Below, piece after piece: positions 59,632-64,000 of a stretch of 64,000 nt of DNA. Below the pieces are notes generated by a model. The model was not told the origin of the DNA and searched no databases. It was given only the letters and a program-made list of their open reading frames with translations. Source of the DNA: Xylogone sp. PMI_703 (lineage: Eukaryota; Ascomycota; Leotiomycetes); contig JAJTUQ010000002.1 in assembly GCA_021399445.1 (NCBI GenBank), positions 3,534,001-3,598,000 on the forward strand, given 5' to 3'. The first letter of the stretch is position 1. Each line of letters opens with the position of its first letter. The position numbers and the translations under genes were made by a program.

Positions 59632-62538
59632 ATGCCTCGTGCTTCTCCGGCGACCAAGCGACCGCAGGGTGCTGGAAACCAACGTGATACTCGCCATGAG
59701 AATGGTCTCGTAGGACCGGGCAGACGGGTACAGAAGCAGAAGAGCAACGGCCATCTCAACGGGCAGGCCAGGTCCACCGAGAGCATCCCGCCAACACCAC
59801 CGCTCCCGGCGACGCCTCCGCTCTCCAACGGCCATGCTCGACAACATGCTGGTAGCATCACAGACTCTGACTCCAAGATGGCCTCTCTCGACTCTCTTCG
59901 CCGGTCCTCGGTCACTGGCTACGACGAGTCCTCGTCCTCAGAGTCCTACCACAACATCCCCACCATCTCCGTCTCCCATCACCCAAACCACCGTCAGATC
60001 GATGTCAACAATGCCAAAAACCCCGCTGTACATCGTGATACCGGCGCTCTAGGCCTGGCATTCACGGTTCTGAAGTCATGTCCGCTCTATGACACGATTG
60101 CCATTCTGATTGTCTTGCTCCAGATACCTCCAACCTTTCTCTCCATTGTCCATCTACTTTTTGCTACTCTAACCTTTGTCCCGCCATCAGCCACCACCAA
60201 TGTGGGGTTCAGCTTTACTGATGTGTTTGAGGGCACGTTGGGTACTCCGTCTGTGGCTACCATAGTCGTGGTTGATCTGATTGTGCTGCTGGTGTGGCTG
60301 TTTCTGTGGAGTCCGCTCCAGGATATTGCTCTGGACCTGGCACAGACAGTAATTGCCCTAACCCTTGGAGGTGGCACCAGTGGGCGAGAAGCCGGTGCGA
60401 ACAACGTACTCGTTTGTTTTAGTATTGTTGCGATTTCGCGGTTTTTGCGAAGTGGGAGTATCAAGCAATCGGGCCTCCGGGCACTGCTTTCTTCATCTGG
60501 TGGCTTGCTAGGATCACCAGATCCAGATGATCCATTAGAAGTTGTACCGCATAGTGGGAAGGGAAAGGGTGCTCACAGTTGGATTCGAAGCATTCTTGCT
60601 ATTCACATACTGACTCAGGGAGTGGTAAGGTATATTAGGGATTGGTACGTAAGGAGAGAAAAGCGGGATACTTCCTCGTCCACTTTAGGCGATCCTGAAG
60701 CGGGCAAGGGGTCTCTCTTTGATGTTGGCAACGAATCATCGACGCCGCATGGGCAGTCTGCAGAGACTGAATCGTCCATTCCTTTACCTACCAGTAACCC
60801 TATAACGACTAAAAAGAAACGAAAACAGAGTGCTCTGGTTCGCACGCGGCAGCCGCTATGGGCAGCCCTGGCCAGCACGAAAATCGTCATGATAAAAGAG
60901 TACGAATCTTCACATGCAGCAGCAGAGTCTGCTGGAACAAATGCTACAGATGTCAACAATCTCGGAAACGCACCGTTTGATTCCGAATCGGATCGAATCT
61001 GGATAACCTATGTTGGGTTTGACGAAGTCTATTTCAACACAAGTTTTTTCCCAGCGTATTCGCCGCCACCAAATATTTCAGGAGATGAAGGAAAGCAATT
61101 CCCTGCCGCTGTCGGGATAGATAAGACCAAGCCGTTCTTTGTCAAGGTAAACAATGCCCCTTGGCAACCAACACGAATCAATGCTATGGCAGATACAGTG
61201 CCTGGCCGTGACATACGATGGAGTGGAGAGATCTTCGGACTTGCGCCGATGTCTAGTTACCAGTTCGACTTTGTCAGCACCATTGATGGCTCTATCATAT
61301 TCTCAACGAGCGTAAGGACCTCGCCGGCACCGACAGCGGATATGGCAGCAGCGGCTGGACTCACGCCAAATGGACCAAGTGCAGGACGTCCTGGCTCGCC
61401 AATCACGACTTTGAAAACTTCCATTGCATCGTCAGAGGTCAAGCTTACCGAGGAAAGGAATCGTCAAAAGAGGGAACGTAAAGAGCAAAGGGCCAAGCTC
61501 AATACCGCTAGGAAGGAGATCGAAAAGCTTAGCAATAATATTGCTTCTTCAGGCGGAAATGACGATCGTCTACGTCAAAAGGTCCAGCAGAGTAACCTCC
61601 ACATGAGGCAAGCTGAGGAAGCCCTCGTCACCTTGACAACACAGATCCAGTCCCTCGAGTCAATTCCAACCGACGAGTCAGGAGAATGGAAATCAGCAAA
61701 GGAAGCCTTCCAGGCGGAAAGAGACGTTCACAAGCAGTATCGACAGGAGTACAACAACGCCAAGCAAGCCATGGAGAAAGAGATCCAGGTCCTCAGCAAT
61801 GAGCTAGCTGCTTTACAACAGAAGCATGAGCGTATGCAGAGTCGCATAGCCAAACTCAATGGCGAGCATGACCGCATTGCAGATGCGAATGCTCGGGGTC
61901 TGGATGAAGCACAGTTAAGGGCTACACAAAGACAAGCTAGAGAGTCGGAAAGAGCCAAAATTGAAACGCTTTATCTAGAACGTCTTCATGCTATTACGGC
62001 CCAGATCCAGGAAACATCAAGCAATCTCCAAGCTGTCCTTGCCACCATTGACGCTCTCCAACAGGCCGAATTCTTTGCCGCTCAGCAAGCTCAACAAGTT
62101 CAAGCTCAACCCTCACCAACAACTTCCATGTCTAACATTCCGAACCCCTACGACATCTCTGCCGATGGCGTCGCTGCAGCCAATGCCATGGCTATGTCCG
62201 CTTACCCATGGAACCCTCCCGTCCACGCATACGTTCCAATGCAGGTTTCCACTTCTACCCCCGGCCGTCGTACACGTGGTAGAAGCAGCAGTATGCTTAG
62301 CAATGTTAGTGGTTTTACTCAGTCTAGCAACGAGGACCAGCCTTCTCTTCTCGGCGGCGGTCCACTCGCCCATCTAAAGATGAATGAGAGATCCAAACAG
62401 CGCAGTGACGAGAGTAGCAGTGCCAGCGGTAGTGGGATCGGTCTTGGTAGTGGAAGCGGAAGCGGTAGTGGAAGCATCAGCGACCCTAAGAGCCCCATCG
62501 GAAAGCCAGCTAGTACGGCATCTACTTGGGAGAAGTAA
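59632..62538 (+). CDS. acrB: AcrB-like ubiquitination-network membrane protein
   Basis: Single exon, 968 residues from the Met at 59632; the frame is open upstream but MPRASPATKRPQG followed by NQRDTRHENGLV is the family's conserved start. Hydrophobic segments at about 144-190, 206-250 and 262-290 predict about three membrane spans or hairpins. Residues about 600-740 and 770-815 form heptad-like coiled coils rich in Glu, Gln, Lys and Ala (EERNRQKRERKEQRAKLNTA). The tail is disordered with a GSGSGSGSGS run near 940. This matches Aspergillus nidulans AcrB (coiled coil plus membrane spans), which acts with CreB/CreC/CreD in the deubiquitination network affecting carbon use and acriflavine resistance. 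Assignment rests on architecture and remembered N-terminal similarity. Confidence 0.85.
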   Translation: MPRASPATKRPQGAGNQRDTRHENGLVGPGRRVQKQKSNGHLNGQARSTESIPPTPPLPATPPLSNGHARQHAGSITDSDSKMASLDSLRRSSVTGYDESSSSESYHNIPTISVSHHPNHRQIDVNNAKNPAVHRDTGALGLAFTVLKSCPLYDTIAILIVLLQIPPTFLSIVHLLFATLTFVPPSATTNVGFSFTDVFEGTLGTPSVATIVVVDLIVLLVWLFLWSPLQDIALDLAQTVIALTLGGGTSGREAGANNVLVCFSIVAISRFLRSGSIKQSGLRALLSSSGGLLGSPDPDDPLEVVPHSGKGKGAHSWIRSILAIHILTQGVVRYIRDWYVRREKRDTSSSTLGDPEAGKGSLFDVGNESSTPHGQSAETESSIPLPTSNPITTKKKRKQSALVRTRQPLWAALASTKIVMIKEYESSHAAAESAGTNATDVNNLGNAPFDSESDRIWITYVGFDEVYFNTSFFPAYSPPPNISGDEGKQFPAAVGIDKTKPFFVKVNNAPWQPTRINAMADTVPGRDIRWSGEIFGLAPMSSYQFDFVSTIDGSIIFSTSVRTSPAPTADMAAAAGLTPNGPSAGRPGSPITTLKTSIASSEVKLTEERNRQKRERKEQRAKLNTARKEIEKLSNNIASSGGNDDRLRQKVQQSNLHMRQAEEALVTLTTQIQSLESIPTDESGEWKSAKEAFQAERDVHKQYRQEYNNAKQAMEKEIQVLSNELAALQQKHERMQSRIAKLNGEHDRIADANARGLDEAQLRATQRQARESERAKIETLYLERLHAITAQIQETSSNLQAVLATIDALQQAEFFAAQQAQQVQAQPSPTTSMSNIPNPYDISADGVAAANAMAMSAYPWNPPVHAYVPMQVSTSTPGRRTRGRSSSMLSNVSGFTQSSNEDQPSLLGGGPLAHLKMNERSKQRSDESSSASGSGIGLGSGSGSGSGSISDPKSPIGKPASTASTWEK

Positions 62539-62928
62539 AGGGTTCACTGCATTCGTTCGCCGGTAAAAACAAGGCTTAGCTTACTACTCTTGACTTGACC
62601 TGGTCCTGTCTTGGATTGTGCTTTTCTTTAGTTCTGTATAAAGTAAAAAGGACAAAACGAGAAAAGAAACCGGGACGCTCTTATGTTGCTTATCTGTTTA
62701 GACAAAAATATGATGTTGATTCGTCCTCTATGCTGTGTTCGGTGGATGAGCATTTGTTCTCTACGTGATATTTGTTGTCCTTTGATTTCTAATGGAGTTA
62801 AGCCCTATGAATACCCCTAAAACCTATCAATACTGCGTTTCCTTGCCCCATAAACTCCCCATGCATTATGTATGTATTTGAAGCCATAAGCAACTTTGTA
62901 TTCATGAAAGTGATCCTGAACCATGCAT
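62539..62928. other. Convergent intergenic region
   Basis: 390 bp of 3' sequence between acrB and the partial gene at the right edge. T-rich; nothing recognised. Confidence 0.5.
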
Positions 62929-64000
62929 CTATCCAGCTGAAAGCCCTAAAACTCCGTCGTCTGCACTATCTTCACTTCCGCCCTCATACCCGGATCCAGA
63001 TCTATTAGCAGTCCCAAATGTCTCCTCCGAAGCATAGATATCCCTTTTTGACAAATTTATCACCTCGCTACCATTATCGATCTCATTGATGCATTCTAGC
63101 TTCAGTACGGCACCTGATCGGTGATGCAAAACTTCTGCCCTAGCTAGTTGTGGAGGACTGTCTCTTCCTCGGGGGTGATCACGGACATACGCCTCCAATT
63201 GTTGCTGTTTCTGTTGCGCCCTGGTCTTTGCTAACCATTCTGCTTCTGTCTCGATTTCCAACGTTTGATCCGCTGGGTCATCTGTCCACTGACCATGTAC
63301 ACCTCCAACTTGATCTGATTCACTAAGCCAGGGATTGATATCTGCTGGTGAATCCATATTATCTGACCAGGGATTTGTGTTCAGCCCCGTCCATTGATAC
63401 TCTTCGTCAGCAGAGGTGGTTTTCAGGGACGACTTTGCTTTCAAACGGCGGAATTTGTCAACCACATCGTTCAAAAATGTTTTGAGTCCTATTATGGAAA
63501 CCATATTCAAATTTGCTGCCAAGGTGTCATCTAACGAATCGGGGAGAAGAGCCGTGTCTGCTGTAGCAATATTCGATTTCGAGATATTGGCTAGTGGGTC
63601 AGTCCTATCGGCCACTAAATTCACTGTATCTGGTTCCTATAGATGCAGTCAACAACTGTTTTGGAGACTTCACTTTCACAATGATTCTGAAATGCACGGT
63701 TCTCTTACATCGGGCTCTTCGTCACTCTCTGGGACTGTGAGAAATTGACAGTCCCCTGTAAAGCTAGGGGTTTCAGAGCTGATAATGGGATGGAAAGTAG
63801 ATGGAGAAGGCGGCGTAACAACTATAAGCGGGAGCTCTTGAGATTGCACATTGATGGAGAGATCCTGATGGTTTTGTTGAGACACCTGTGTCGTGATCTT
63901 GAGGTTGTATTTTAGTCTTCCATCCGCATCATCATCTCCATCTTCGTGTATTGATTCATCAAATATGTCATCGGAACTACCGTCCAAACCGGAACCGTTC
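62929..64000 (-). CDS. C-terminal part of an unrecognised acidic protein (cut by window edge)
   Basis: The last two exons visible: 64000-63709 (open to the edge, no start codon seen) and 63636-62929, joined in phase 0 by a GTAAGA...ATAG intron of 72 nt; at least 333 residues. The sequence is acidic and polar throughout (DESIHEDGDDDADG, ESDEEPDEPD), with one short helical stretch FLNDVVDKFRRLKAKSSLK, repeated NPWSDN/NPWLSES motifs around residues 175-195 of the fragment, and a basic-Gln helix LAKTRAQQKQQQLEAYVRD. The paired NPW motifs resemble endocytic adaptor-binding NPF-type peptides, but that is speculation. I do not recognise the family. Confidence 0.65.

Overview
The window is nuclear DNA of a filamentous ascomycete (Pezizomycotina). 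Most genes have short GT-AG introns (about 50-80 nt, with CTAAC/CTGAC-type branch sites), and several families are typical of these moulds: DUF3712, DUF7702, an AcrB-like ubiquitination-network protein, a TeaR-like cell-end protein and a DnaJ protein with a long charged tail. Leotiomycetes/Helotiales is my guess from general resemblance only. I support 18 protein genes (one cut by the right edge) and one tRNA-like gene. There is no CRISPR array, no intact transposon and no recognisable secondary-metabolite cluster.

Layout. 1-20.8 kb is fairly compact: DUF3712 membrane protein (+), mitochondrial-type OXNAD1 oxidoreductase (-), short two-finger C2H2 protein (+), NmrA-like reductase (-), zinc alcohol dehydrogenase (+), AP-1 gamma-adaptin (-), sterol O-acyltransferase (+), DnaJ protein (-). 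A 4.5-kb gene-free stretch follows, then a metallophosphoesterase (-), a TeaR-like CaaX protein (+) and a DUF7702 membrane protein (-) at 25.2-30.6 kb. From 30.6 to 45.4 kb is a gene desert. It holds an AT-rich decayed block, a tRNA-like gene with a strange anticodon region, and one 92-residue CxxC zinc-ribbon protein. CCR4 deadenylase (-), a methyltransferase (+), a small LYR-motif protein in four exons (-) and a hot-dog thioesterase (+) follow. Another gene-poor 5 kb leads to acrB (+) and a partial unknown gene (-).

Themes. Orientation alternates at 15 of 17 neighbouring pairs, so almost all genes share a divergent promoter region or a convergent 3' region. The clearest functional pairing is 52.3-54.6 kb: an ETFRF1/LYRM5-like protein (84 aa, with a 13-nt micro-exon) is head to head, 374 bp apart, with a thioesterase that has a mitochondrial-looking presequence. 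Both are plausibly mitochondrial acyl-CoA/electron-transfer functions. The other genes are housekeeping: vesicle coat, sterol esterification, mRNA deadenylation, polarity.

Limits: all splice junctions were read by eye from consensus sites, reading-frame continuity and family resemblance. No alignment or RNA data were available.
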